Below are positions 52,385 to 61,302 of a stretch of 64,000 nucleotides of DNA, one piece after another. The stretch is from assembly GCA_049941595.1 (NCBI GenBank), contig JBNFNA010000002.1, forward strand, positions 124,001-188,000. Reading direction: 5' to 3'. Each line of letters begins with the position of its first letter. Within the stretch, counting starts at the first letter, position 1. This stretch comes from Pasteurella sp049941595 (GTDB lineage: Bacteria > Pseudomonadota > Gammaproteobacteria > Enterobacterales > Pasteurellaceae). The notes under the pieces were generated by a model. The model searched no databases, was not told where the DNA came from, and was given only the letters and a program-made list of their open reading frames with translations. Made by a program: the position numbers and the translations under genes.

Positions 52385-53061
52385 TGCAGGCTGAAATTTT
52401 AGTGATCAAAATAGGTGGAATTGAAACCCTAAAGTTTAACGATGGATCTGTGCTGGAAACCGCCATACGCAAAAAGCCCGTGCCCGTGGTAAAAATACAT
52501 AAATTGGGTGCCGAAGGGAATGATGTAAGTTTAAAAGCACATCACGGTGGTGTGGATAAGGCACTATTTTTTATGTCTGATACCTCTTTCCAACAATTAA
52601 CCGCACTTATTGGCAAAGAATTTGATTATCAAGGCATTGCCACTTATGGGGAAAATTTTGTTGTATCCGGTTGGAATGAAAACAATGTTTGTGTAGGGGA
52701 TCGTTACCAAATTGGCACAACTATCGTGGAAGTTTCTCAGCCTCGTAAGCCGTGCGATCGTTTATCGAAAAATACAGGCAATAAAGATACCCATCATATT
52801 GTGCGACATTCTGGGTTATCTGGCTGGTATGTGCGAGTCATCAAAGAAGGGGAGATTCACGTTAAAGATTCAGTGCAACGGATTCAATGTCCTTATCCAC
52901 AATTAACGATTCATCATTTAAATAGATTGCTTGCGGGTTCTACAGAAGATCTCACGCAAGAGGCATTAGAAGTTGCAATCTGCTGTGATGTCTTAGCTGA
53001 GGCATTTAAACGCAGTTTGCGAAGTCAGCTACAACGGATTGCGAAAGTGCAAAAACCGTGA
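52384..53061 (+). CDS. MOSC-domain protein, YiiM-like
   Basis: The 225-aa protein has a MOSC core with KAHHGGVDKALFF and the conserved Cys in VSQPRKPCDRLS, followed by the 3-alpha region (LNRLLAG...ALEVAICCDVLAEAFKRSL) typical of E. coli YiiM. YiiM uses the molybdenum cofactor to reduce hydroxylated purines (6-HAP). The start is GTG at 52384, overlapping the hisH stop by one base (TAGTG) and giving E. coli-like length. It lies inside the his operon between hisH and hisA. Confidence 0.85.
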   Translation: MQAEILVIKIGGIETLKFNDGSVLETAIRKKPVPVVKIHKLGAEGNDVSLKAHHGGVDKALFFMSDTSFQQLTALIGKEFDYQGIATYGENFVVSGWNENNVCVGDRYQIGTTIVEVSQPRKPCDRLSKNTGNKDTHHIVRHSGLSGWYVRVIKEGEIHVKDSVQRIQCPYPQLTIHHLNRLLAGSTEDLTQEALEVAICCDVLAEAFKRSLRSQLQRIAKVQKP

Positions 53062-53100
53062 TTTTTAACCGCACTTTTAACATAAATAATAGGAAACACT

Positions 53101-53850
53101 ATGCAAACATCCCAAATTATCCCCGCCCTTGATCTGATTGACGGTCAAGTGGTGCGTCTTTATCAAGGCGATTACGGGCAGAAAACCCTTTATTCCGACA
53201 ACCCGATAGCCCAATTTCAAGAGTATATGGCACAGGGGGCGAAGCAATTACACTTGGTGGATCTCACAGGGGCGAAAGATCCGAATAAACGCCAAACCCA
53301 ATTGATTGGGGAAATTATCCGTGCGGTGAATTGCCCAATTCAAGTGGGCGGTGGCATTCGTTGCGAGCAAGATGTGGCGGATTTATTGGCGGTGGGGGCA
53401 AATCGTGTGGTGATTGGTTCCACTGCGGTCAAACAGCCTGAAATGGTGAAAGGTTGGTTTAACAAATACGGTGCGGAAAAATTTGTGTTGGCATTAGATG
53501 TCAATATCAATGCACAGGGTGAAAAACACATTGCCATCAGTGGCTGGCAAGAAAATAGCGGTGTGTCGCTGGAAGACTTAATTGAGGACTTCAGTGAAGT
53601 AGGCTTACAACACGTGTTATGCACCGATATTTCCAAAGACGGCACCTTGCAAGGTTCCAATGTGGCGTTATATCAAGACATTTGTGCTCAATTCCCCACT
53701 ATTCAATTCCAATCCTCTGGCGGCATCGGATCCCTTGCGGATATTCAAGCCCTCAAAGGCACAGGCGTGGCTGGTGTGATTGTGGGGCGAGCATTGTTAG
53801 AAGGCAAATTTAATGTAGCGGAGGCGATCGAATGTTGGCAAAACGGATAA
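53101..53850 (+). CDS. hisA: ProFAR isomerase (HisA)
   Basis: The 249-aa TIM-barrel enzyme isomerises ProFAR to PRFAR. It begins IIPALDLIDGQVVRLYQGDYGQ and has VGGGIRCEQD, the second-half CTDISKDGTLQGSN and SSGGIGSLADI. The start of hisF lies inside its last 19 bases. Confidence 0.97.
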   Translation: MQTSQIIPALDLIDGQVVRLYQGDYGQKTLYSDNPIAQFQEYMAQGAKQLHLVDLTGAKDPNKRQTQLIGEIIRAVNCPIQVGGGIRCEQDVADLLAVGANRVVIGSTAVKQPEMVKGWFNKYGAEKFVLALDVNINAQGEKHIAISGWQENSGVSLEDLIEDFSEVGLQHVLCTDISKDGTLQGSNVALYQDICAQFPTIQFQSSGGIGSLADIQALKGTGVAGVIVGRALLEGKFNVAEAIECWQNG

Positions 53851-54602
53851 TTCCTTGCTTAGATGTGCGTGATGGGCAAGTGGTTAAGGGCGTGCAATTT
53901 CGCAATCACGAAATTATCGGCGACATCGTACCGCTTGCGTCACGTTATGCCCAAGAGGGAGCGGATGAACTGGTGTTCTACGATATTACTGCGTCCTCTG
54001 ACGGCAGAACCATTGATAAAAGCTGGGTGGAACGTGTGGCACAAGTGATCGATATTCCGTTTTGTGTGGCTGGGGGCATTAAAAGCGTGGAAGATGCGGA
54101 AAAATTGTTTGCTTTTGGTGCCGATAAAATTTCCATAAATTCCCCTGCCCTTGCGGATCCGAATTTAATCAATCGCTTAGCGGATCGCTTTGGCGTGCAA
54201 GCTATTGTGGTCGGGATCGACAGCTGGTTTGAACGTGAGACGGGCAAATATTGGGTCAATCAATATACAGGCGATGAAAGCCGCACTCGCCAAACCCACT
54301 GGCAGTTGCTCGACTGGGTGAAAGAAGTGCAGCGTCGTGGTGCAGGCGAAATCGTGCTGAATATGATGAACCAAGATGGCGTTCGACAAGGCTACGACAT
54401 CGCCCAATTAAAGCTCGTGCGTGAAGTGTGCCACATTCCTCTAATCGCTTCGGGCGGTGCAGGCGAAATGGTGCATTTCCGTGATGCCTTTATTGAAGCG
54501 AACGTAGACGGTGCTCTTGCCGCCAGTGTGTTCCATAAACGGATTATTGATATTCAAGAATTAAAAGCATATTTGAACAATAAGGTGAGAGTAAGGACTT
54601 AA
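53832..54602 (+). CDS. hisF: Imidazole glycerol phosphate synthase, cyclase subunit
   Basis: The 256-aa barrel converts PRFAR and ammonia to IGP and AICAR. It begins MLAKRIIPCLDVRDGQVVKGVQF and has VAGGIKSVEDAEKLF and ASGGAGEMVHF. It overlaps hisA by 19 nt. An unrelated FRG gene follows before hisIE. Confidence 0.97.
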   Translation: MLAKRIIPCLDVRDGQVVKGVQFRNHEIIGDIVPLASRYAQEGADELVFYDITASSDGRTIDKSWVERVAQVIDIPFCVAGGIKSVEDAEKLFAFGADKISINSPALADPNLINRLADRFGVQAIVVGIDSWFERETGKYWVNQYTGDESRTRQTHWQLLDWVKEVQRRGAGEIVLNMMNQDGVRQGYDIAQLKLVREVCHIPLIASGGAGEMVHFRDAFIEANVDGALAASVFHKRIIDIQELKAYLNNKVRVRT

Positions 54603-54612
54603 AGAGAAAAAT

Positions 54613-55708
54613 ATGGAAATAACAACTATAGCTGAGCTTATTAAGCTACTAGAAAAAATTGGAGATGCACCAAAAGGTTATACAAGATTCTTCAGGGGGC
54701 ATTCAAATCAAGAATATGAATTAAATCCTAGTATATACAGAAATAATGGATTTATAAAAAATGAACATAATATTATTAAAGATGTGATTATGAATAATCC
54801 AGAATCATTTTCAGAAAATGATAGTGCATTTACTATTTTATCAAAACTACAACATTATAGTTACCCTACAAGGTTATTAGATTTGACTACAAATGTTCTT
54901 GTAGCTCTCTATTTTATTGTTAATAATAGCAGTAATGATGGAGAGTTAATCATATTTGATATACCAAATACAGATATAAAATATTTTGATAGTGATACAG
55001 TATCAATATTATCTTCCATTAGCTTAATGGAAAGCTCATTTGACATTGAAAGATATAAGCAAATAGAAAATATAAATTTCAAAATAGAAAAAATTAGATT
55101 AATCATAGAACAATATAACTTACCCCAAAAAAACCAATCACTCTATAAAGATATTGAAGATATATTCAAAAATGCTAATTTTCATAAAAATCACCTCAAT
55201 GAGAATCCTAATGCAGTGATTATTAATTTCTTATTTAAAGAAGCATTTAAATTAATACCTAAACTAATAGATGAATTGGATATATGTGGTTTAGAAGAAC
55301 AAAAAATTGATAACAAAGCATATATAAAATCAAATGAGTATTTCAACAGTCAAACCAATATATTAAAACTTTTACACGAAATAAGAAAAGAAAAACCTAG
55401 TTTCCGACCGATAATAAAGACCAATGACTTAGAGCGAGTAATATGTGTAAAAGGAAAACTAGACAACAATAGAATTATAAGACAACAAGGTTGCTTCTTA
55501 CTATTTGGAATAAAAGACAAAAAAGAAGTACAAGCAAAATTAAATAGCTCTTGGAAAAAAAACATATAACAATGAAAAAATAATAATACCTAAAAAAAAT
55601 AAAAATAGAATTTTAAAAGAACTTAAAACATTTGGAATTAATCACAAAACATTATTTCCAGAATTAGAATCTCAAGCTGAAGAAATCAAAGCTGAATATA
55701 AGGAATAA
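54613..55708 (+). pseudogene. FRG-domain protein, frameshifted at an A8 tract
   Basis: The gene starts at 54613 and reads 318 codons to a TAA at 55569. The N-terminal FRG domain is clear (FFRGHSNQEYELNPSIYR near 26-43; LQHYSYPTRLLDLTTNVLVALYFIV near 81-105). Reading through one base less of the eight A residues at 55555-55562 continues the protein as TYNNEKIIIPKKNK, then ILKELKTFGINHKTLFPELE, to a TAA at 55708, which is typical of FRG protein C-termini and would give about 364 aa. So the gene looks frameshifted, phase-variable or slippage-expressed. FRG function is unknown; such genes are common in phage and defence islands. AT-rich composition and position between hisF and hisIE indicate insertion. 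Confidence 0.75.
55555..55562 (+). repeat. A8 homopolymer at the FRG frameshift
   Basis: Eight consecutive A residues lie exactly where the FRG reading frame breaks. Seven would restore the downstream frame. Poly-A tracts can slip during replication or transcription, and can also be sequencing errors. Confidence 0.8.
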
Positions 55709-55710
55709 AT

Positions 55711-56328
55711 ATGTTAAAGAAATCTCAAATCAACTGGCAAAAAGTGGATAATTTACTTCCCGTGATTATCCAAAATGCAAGTACTTGCGAAGTGTTAATG
55801 CTTGGTTATATGAACCAAGATGCCCTTGAAAAAACCGTAGCGGAAAAACGTGTGACCTTTTTTTCTCGCACCAAAAATCGTTTGTGGACAAAAGGCGAAA
55901 CCTCAGGGCATTTTTTAAATGTGGTGGATATGAGTTTGGATTGTGATAACGATACTCTGCTTATTCTCGCTAATCCTATCGGTGAAACCTGTCATACTGG
56001 GGCGGAAAGCTGCTTTCATCAATTTGAATACCACACGGAACCCGACTGGATTTTCTTCAGCAAATTAGAACGTTTGCTTGCAAACCGCAAAGGGGCGGAT
56101 CCGCAAAGTTCCTACACCGCCCAACTCTACGCCAAAGGCACTAAACGCATCGCCCAAAAAGTGGGGGAAGAAGGGGTGGAAACCGCCCTTGCCGCCACCG
56201 TTAAAGATCGCAATGAAACCATTTGCGAAGCGGCAGACTTGGCGTATCACTTGACCGTTTTACTACAAGACGCAGATTTAAGCTGGGCAGACGTGATCGG
56301 CAAACTCAAAGAACGCCATTCAAAATAA
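55711..56328 (+). CDS. hisIE: Bifunctional phosphoribosyl-AMP cyclohydrolase / phosphoribosyl-ATP pyrophosphatase
   Basis: The 205-aa fused HisIE performs two early pathway steps. The N-terminal HisI part has VMLGYMNQDAL, TKGETSGH, DCDNDTLLILANPIGETCHTG with its zinc Cys; the C-terminal HisE part from about 115 has GTKRIAQKVGEEGVETALAA. It starts 2 nt after the frameshifted FRG tail and ends the operon. Confidence 0.97.
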   Translation: MLKKSQINWQKVDNLLPVIIQNASTCEVLMLGYMNQDALEKTVAEKRVTFFSRTKNRLWTKGETSGHFLNVVDMSLDCDNDTLLILANPIGETCHTGAESCFHQFEYHTEPDWIFFSKLERLLANRKGADPQSSYTAQLYAKGTKRIAQKVGEEGVETALAATVKDRNETICEAADLAYHLTVLLQDADLSWADVIGKLKERHSK

Positions 56329-56710
56329 ATAATACCCCGTGTAAGACGCACGAATGTAATTATGATTTTTAAGAAAGTTAAGCAGCGTAGCACAAAGTGC
56401 GGAGACTGCTAACTTTCTGTAAAGAAAATCATAATGTAATGAGGATAAGCGGCTTATTCGGGTTGCCTTTCTTTTGGTTACTTTTCTTTGGCAAAGCAAA
56501 GACAAAATCTAACTGATTTTGAACGTTGGTTTTACCAACGGCACGAAGTGCGAGCTTGCGAGTAAAAGTAACAGTAATAAGTAATATAATGAAAAACCTC
56601 TTTATATAAATCGAACTTAAAAGAATTGAAAAATATTTACCCTATATGATATTCCCCACTTTTATGCTATTTTAGAGCCCAAATTTTCTTACTTATTTAG
56701 GTCGATTATT
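56329..56710. other. Stem-loop-rich intergenic region after hisIE
   Basis: No gene is seen in these 382 bp. A long inverted repeat (56359-56435, described separately) is followed by a cluster of small hairpins (CGTTGGT/ACCAACG at 56524-56540, GCAC/GTGC at 56541-56551) and the pair GTTACTTTT / AAAAGTAAC, as in a mobile or intergenic repeat element. It also includes a partial uptake signal (AAAGTGCGG). Confidence 0.6.
56359..56435. repeat. Long imperfect inverted repeat
   Basis: The arm ATTATGATTTTT followed by AAGAAAGTTAAGCAG is matched by CTGCTAACTTTCT followed by AAAGAAAATCATAAT on the other side, with a few mismatches. The loop contains AAAGTGCGG. It could be the his terminator or a MITE-like repeat unit. 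Confidence 0.65.
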
Positions 56711-57256
56711 ATGGAAAAAATCATTATTGATGAAAACCAATTTCTACGTACCATTTCCCGAATTTCACACGAAATTATTGAAAAACACCAAAGCTTAGAT
56801 AATTTAGTCATTGTTGGAATTAAACGTCGTGGTGCAGAAATTGCAGAATTAATTAAGAAAAAAATTTCTGATTTAGCCAATGTTGAGCTTCCTTCAATTG
56901 ACTTAGATATCACCTTCTACCGTGATGATTTAGAATATGCAGAGCCTGATTCACAATCACCAACTTATAGCGGCGCTTCTAATTTTATTAGTATTCATAA
57001 CAAAAAAGTGATTTTGGTTGATGATGTGCTTTATACGGGGAGAACTATTCGTGCGGCATTAGATGCATTAGTGGATTTTGGTCGTGCAGCAAAAATTGAG
57101 TTAGTGATTTTTGTGGATCGAGGTCACCGTGAATTACCAATTCGCGCAGATTATGTAGGTAAAAATGTGCCAACTAGCCGTGATGAAGAAGTCCAAGTTC
57201 GTACAATGAAATTTGATAATCGTTATGAAGTCGCATTAATTTCTCCCGCAAAATAA
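56711..57256 (+). CDS. pyrR: PyrR-type uracil phosphoribosyltransferase / regulator
   Basis: The 181-aa protein has the PRPP motif VILVDDVLYTGRTIRAALDAL (about 98-118) and GIKRRGAEIA. PyrR proteins act as pyr mRNA attenuation regulators in Gram-positives and as uracil phosphoribosyltransferase. No pyr leader with a PyrR-binding loop is visible near this gene, so its regulatory role here is open. Confidence 0.92.
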   Translation: MEKIIIDENQFLRTISRISHEIIEKHQSLDNLVIVGIKRRGAEIAELIKKKISDLANVELPSIDLDITFYRDDLEYAEPDSQSPTYSGASNFISIHNKKVILVDDVLYTGRTIRAALDALVDFGRAAKIELVIFVDRGHRELPIRADYVGKNVPTSRDEEVQVRTMKFDNRYEVALISPAK

Positions 57257-57323
57257 AATTTGTGAACCTTTTATAAAATTGATACTCTAACGAACATAAT
57301 TTTTTAATTAATTAATGGAATAG

Positions 57324-58259
57324 ATGATGAAAACCTTGAATATTAAATCTATTTTCTTTGCACTCGTTGGCTTATTTGCAATTTCGACAACAGCACAAGC
57401 AGCCGAGCGTGTAGTCGCAACAGTGAATGGTGTGCCTGTGTTAGAAAGCCAAGTGAAAGCCAATGCAGGCAAGAAAGGTAATCGCCAAGCCGCTTTGGAT
57501 AAAGCAATTGATGATATTTTAGTGCAACAAGCAATCCAAAACTCAGGCGTGAAAGTAAACTACGCTCAAGTTGATCAAATTATTGAAGGCATTGCTGCGC
57601 AAAACGGCCTGACTTACGGTCAATTCTTAGATGCGTTAGATTATCAAGGCATTAGCTACAACACTTATCGCCAACAAATTGCAAATCAATTATTAATGAC
57701 AGAAGTGCGTAACCAAGCGATTGGTCAAAGCATTGATGTGACCAGAGAGCAAGTAGAAGCCCTTGGTAAACAATTGTTGCAACAGGCAAAAGAAAAAGGC
57801 ACTGAGAAAAAAGTATCAGGCAAGCAATATGAAGTTCGTCATATTCTATTGAAATTAAACCCATTATTAAATGATGCGCAAGCAAAAGCACAATTAACTC
57901 AAATCCGTGCTGATATTATGGCAGGTAAAATGACGTTCGCTGATGCCGCATTAAAACACTCGAAAGATTACCTTTCAGGTGCAAACGGTGGTAGCTTAGG
58001 TTTTGCCTTCCCAGAAACTTATGTTGGCCCATTCCAAAAAACGGTTGTTACTAGCAAACCTGGAGTAATTTCAGCACCATTCAAAACAGAATTCGGCTGG
58101 CATATTTTAGAAGTGACTAATACACGTGATGGCGACAGAACATTAGATGCTTACCGTCAACAAGCTTATGAGCAATTAATTAACTCACAAGTTAAAGATG
58201 CAGAAAAAGATTGGGTGAAAGCATTACGTAAAAACGCGGATATTCAATACTTTAACTAA
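57324..58259 (+). CDS. surA: Periplasmic chaperone / peptidyl-prolyl isomerase SurA (single PPIase form)
   Basis: SurA escorts outer-membrane proteins through the periplasm. The 311-aa protein has a signal peptide (KSIFFALVGLFAISTTAQAAE, cleavage after AQA), an N-terminal chaperone domain (VVATVNGVPVLESQV) and one parvulin domain (about 165-275, YEVRHILLKLNPLLND and GGSLGFAFPETYVGPFQKT). E. coli SurA has two parvulin domains; Haemophilus forms have one, and this agrees. The order surA-rsmA-apaH is the E. coli order without pdxA and apaG. Confidence 0.9.
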   Translation: MMKTLNIKSIFFALVGLFAISTTAQAAERVVATVNGVPVLESQVKANAGKKGNRQAALDKAIDDILVQQAIQNSGVKVNYAQVDQIIEGIAAQNGLTYGQFLDALDYQGISYNTYRQQIANQLLMTEVRNQAIGQSIDVTREQVEALGKQLLQQAKEKGTEKKVSGKQYEVRHILLKLNPLLNDAQAKAQLTQIRADIMAGKMTFADAALKHSKDYLSGANGGSLGFAFPETYVGPFQKTVVTSKPGVISAPFKTEFGWHILEVTNTRDGDRTLDAYRQQAYEQLINSQVKDAEKDWVKALRKNADIQYFN

Positions 58260-58279
58260 GCCTGCTTAAATTAATCCCG

Positions 58280-58312
58280 AAATCCCAGCACACAAGCTGG
58301 GATTTTGCTTTA
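58280..58312 (+). terminator. surA terminator
   Basis: AAATCCCAGC and GCTGGGATTTT form a 10-bp stem around ACACAA, followed by GCTTTAT. An uptake signal (ACCGCACTTTTT) lies next to it at 58319. Confidence 0.75.
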
Positions 58313-58362
58313 TAATAGACCGCACTTTTTGACGCTATTATTGACCCCATAATTGAGAATAT

Positions 58363-59229
58363 ATGAATTCAAAAAAACATTTAGGACATACCGCCCGTAA
58401 GCGTTTTGGGCAAAACTTTTTACACGATGACAATGTGATTCAAGGCATCGTTTCCGCCATTTATCCACAAAAAAAACAATTTTTAGTTGAGATCGGCCCA
58501 GGTTTAGGGGCATTAACTGAGCCTGTAGGTGATTTAGTCGATCACTTAACCGTGGTCGAATTAGACCGTGACTTAGCAGAGCGTTTACGCCACCACCCTT
58601 TTTTACATCACAAAATCACGGTAATTGAAACTGACGCAATGCAGTTTGATTTTGGTCAGTTGTATCAAGACGCTAAACTTGCTGAAAAAAATCAAAAAAT
58701 GCGTGTGTTTGGTAACTTACCTTACAATATTTCTACACCATTAATGTTCCACTTATTTAAGTATCACGATTGCATTCAAGATATGCACTTTATGTTACAA
58801 AAAGAAGTGGTAAAACGTTTATGTGCGGGTCCAAACAGCAAAGCTTATGGCCGTTTAACGATTATGGCGCAATATTTCTGTCAGGTAATGCCGGTGCTTG
58901 AAGTGCCACCAACAGCATTTAAACCTGCACCGAAAGTGGATTCTGCCGTGGTGCGTTTAGTGCCACATAAAGAATTACCACACCCAGTAAAAGATTTATA
59001 TTGGTTAAATCGCGTATGCAGCCAAGCGTTCAATCAACGCCGTAAAACATTACGTAATGCGTTATCGACTTTATTCACTGCAGAACAACTGACTGAATTA
59101 GGCATTGATTTAACAGCACGTGCAGAAAACTTATCGATTGCAGATTATGCTCGCTTAGCAAACTGGTTAGCGGACAATCCACCAGCAGATGTAAACAAAG
59201 ACGAAGTGATTGAAAATTTAGACGATTAA
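58363..59229 (+). CDS. rsmA: 16S rRNA A1518/A1519 dimethyltransferase
   Basis: RsmA (KsgA) makes the two adjacent N6-dimethyladenosines near the 3' end of 16S rRNA and gates small-subunit maturation. The 288-aa protein has KRFGQNFLHD, motif I VEIGPGLGALTEPV, and the catalytic NLPYNIST near 122-129. apaH follows by about 20 nt. Confidence 0.97.
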   Translation: MNSKKHLGHTARKRFGQNFLHDDNVIQGIVSAIYPQKKQFLVEIGPGLGALTEPVGDLVDHLTVVELDRDLAERLRHHPFLHHKITVIETDAMQFDFGQLYQDAKLAEKNQKMRVFGNLPYNISTPLMFHLFKYHDCIQDMHFMLQKEVVKRLCAGPNSKAYGRLTIMAQYFCQVMPVLEVPPTAFKPAPKVDSAVVRLVPHKELPHPVKDLYWLNRVCSQAFNQRRKTLRNALSTLFTAEQLTELGIDLTARAENLSIADYARLANWLADNPPADVNKDEVIENLDD

Positions 59230-59249
59230 TGGAATAAGTGTGGTGCAAA

Positions 59250-60077
59250 ATGGCGACATATTTGGTTGGTGATTTACAAGGATGCTACGACGAATTACAG
59301 CTTTTACTCGAAACAGTGCAGTTTGATCCAACAAAGGATCGGCTTTATTTAGTCGGTGATTTAGTGGCTCGTGGGGATAAGTCTCTCGAGTGCTTACGCT
59401 TTGTCAAATCTCTTGGCCAATCAGCCAAAACTGTATTGGGTAACCACGATTTACACTTAATTTCCACCGCACTTGGCATTAAACGAGTGAAACCACGCGA
59501 TCGTGTCGATGCCATTTTCAATGCCCCTGATTTTGACGAATTAATTGATTGGTTACGTCATCAGCCTTTGCTTGTTCATAATGAACAACATAATTTTGTG
59601 ATGGTGCACGCAGGTATCTCACCTGATTGGAATCTTGCGACCGCAAAACAATGTGCCAACGAAGTGGAGAACGTGTTATGCAACGGCGATTATCATCACC
59701 TAATCGAAAATATGTACCAAAATCACCCTGATCGTTGGCACGAAAATCTGCAAGGTTTAGATCGCCTACGTTACAGCATTAACGTATTCACTCGTATGCG
59801 TTTTTGTTATTGGGATCATCGTTTAGATTTCGATTGTAAACAACCACCGGAATCTGCGCCAGAAGAACTCACCCCTTGGTTTAATTTAGATAATCCACTC
59901 TATCAAAACACACCGATCGTGTTTGGTCACTGGGCAAGTCTTGTTGATACACCAACGCCTGCCAATATCTATGCGTTAGATACGGGCTGTGTGTGGAATA
60001 ATCGTATGACAATGCTGCGCTGGGAAGATAAGCAATACTTCACGCAAAGTGCGGTAAAAAATTACAGTGATTTTTAA
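59250..60077 (+). CDS. apaH: Bis(5'-nucleosyl)-tetraphosphatase, symmetrical
   Basis: ApaH cleaves Ap4A to ADP and also removes nucleotide caps from RNA. The 275-aa metallophosphatase starts MATYLVGDLQGCYDEL and has VGDLVARGDKSLE, LGNHDLHL and the C-terminal FGHWASL. The ATG at 59250 is preferred over an upstream GTG because it gives the family start. The first metal motif reads GDLQG rather than the E. coli GDVHG; a Gln at that position appears common in this subfamily as I recall. Confidence 0.95.
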   Translation: MATYLVGDLQGCYDELQLLLETVQFDPTKDRLYLVGDLVARGDKSLECLRFVKSLGQSAKTVLGNHDLHLISTALGIKRVKPRDRVDAIFNAPDFDELIDWLRHQPLLVHNEQHNFVMVHAGISPDWNLATAKQCANEVENVLCNGDYHHLIENMYQNHPDRWHENLQGLDRLRYSINVFTRMRFCYWDHRLDFDCKQPPESAPEELTPWFNLDNPLYQNTPIVFGHWASLVDTPTPANIYALDTGCVWNNRMTMLRWEDKQYFTQSAVKNYSDF

Positions 60078-60198
60078 TTAGCCTGTTTCTTTTCTGTTCA
60101 TTTTCAGGTAGTCTGTGACCTATTCATTGCACACTCAAAAGTAATGAATAGGGATGCATATAACATGTTATGTTTATTTATCTACACAGGACAATCTA

Positions 60199-61302
60199 AT
60201 GAAAAAATTACTCACCGCCCTGCTTGCAGGCTGTTCTACTGTCGCATTTGCTACTTCAATTCCAAATACACTCACTGAAACACATACTTACGAGCTAACC
60301 AAAACTTTCAATTTAGCTGTGCCAAAAGGCTCGAAAGGTGAAACCAATTTATGGGTACCCTTGCCGTTCAATAATGAATATCAAGAAGTGAAATCAGTGA
60401 AGTTTGAAGGCAATTACAAATCCGCTTATATCACTGAAAATAACCAATACGGCGCCAAAACCTTATTTGCGAATTGGGACGAAAATGCGGACAAACGTGA
60501 TTTAAAAATCCAATTGGTGATCCAAACCAAGGATCGTGAACCGATGCTGCAAGGTGTATTAACAGACTATCAATTGCCAAACAAAATCCAATATTCTGTT
60601 GATGTTTTGGAATATTTAAAACCAACAACACACATCAAAACTGGCGGTATTGTGAAAGAATATGCAGATAAAATTGTGGGTAAAGAAGCTAATCCGCTGA
60701 AAAAAGCCGAATTAATCCACCGATGGATCGTCAACAATATGGAGCGTGATAATTCAGTGCTTGGCTGCGGTGATGGAGATGTGGAAAAAATCTTAACCAC
60801 AGGCGTGTTAAAGGGCAAATGTACGGACATTAACTCGGTGTTTGTCGCCTTAGCTCGAGCATCAGATATCCCCGCACGTGAAATTTTCGGCTTACGCTTA
60901 GGTCAAGCCGTGAAAATGGGTAAATACTCTAAAGGGGCATTTGGTAGTGCTGATGAAAATAAATTCGCAAATGTGAGTGGTGGGCAACATTGCCGTGCAG
61001 AATTTTATTTAGCGGGCTTTGGTTGGGTGCCTGTGGATTCTGCGGACGTAACCAAAATGCGTTTAGCTGAGAAAAAAGCGGTGAATGATCCTGATACTCA
61101 AGCCGTATCAAACTATTTATTTGGTAACTGGGAAATGAATTGGGTGGGCTACAACCACGCACGTGATTTCGAACTGTATCCACTGCCGGAAGTTGCACCA
61201 TTGAATAACTTCGGTTATCCGTATGCTGAGATTGGAGGCGATCCGTTAAACTTCTTTGATCCAAAAGAGTTCAGCTATGAATTCACTTCAAAAGAACTAT
61301 AA
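60199..61302 (+). CDS. Exported transglutaminase-like cysteine protease-fold protein
   Basis: The 367-aa protein has a signal sequence (MKKLLTALLAGCSTVAFA); LLAGC is lipobox-like, so it may be lipidated at Cys12 or cleaved after AFA. The core is a transglutaminase-like domain with a full Cys208 (KGKCTDINSVFVALARASDIPAREIFG), His264 (GGQHCRAEFYL) and Asp280 (WVPVDSADV) triad. Such bacterial proteins act as proteases or transglutaminases, usually outside the cytoplasm; substrate unknown. The MerT-like gene begins inside its 3' end, so the two are co-translated. The frame extends upstream, but the ATG at 60199 has ACAGGA in front. Confidence 0.85.
   Translation: MKKLLTALLAGCSTVAFATSIPNTLTETHTYELTKTFNLAVPKGSKGETNLWVPLPFNNEYQEVKSVKFEGNYKSAYITENNQYGAKTLFANWDENADKRDLKIQLVIQTKDREPMLQGVLTDYQLPNKIQYSVDVLEYLKPTTHIKTGGIVKEYADKIVGKEANPLKKAELIHRWIVNNMERDNSVLGCGDGDVEKILTTGVLKGKCTDINSVFVALARASDIPAREIFGLRLGQAVKMGKYSKGAFGSADENKFANVSGGQHCRAEFYLAGFGWVPVDSADVTKMRLAEKKAVNDPDTQAVSNYLFGNWEMNWVGYNHARDFELYPLPEVAPLNNFGYPYAEIGGDPLNFFDPKEFSYEFTSKEL

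Noticed and set aside
58454..58462. Isolated DnaA box (TTATCCACA)
   Set aside because: Single copy inside the rsmA coding region; expected by chance.
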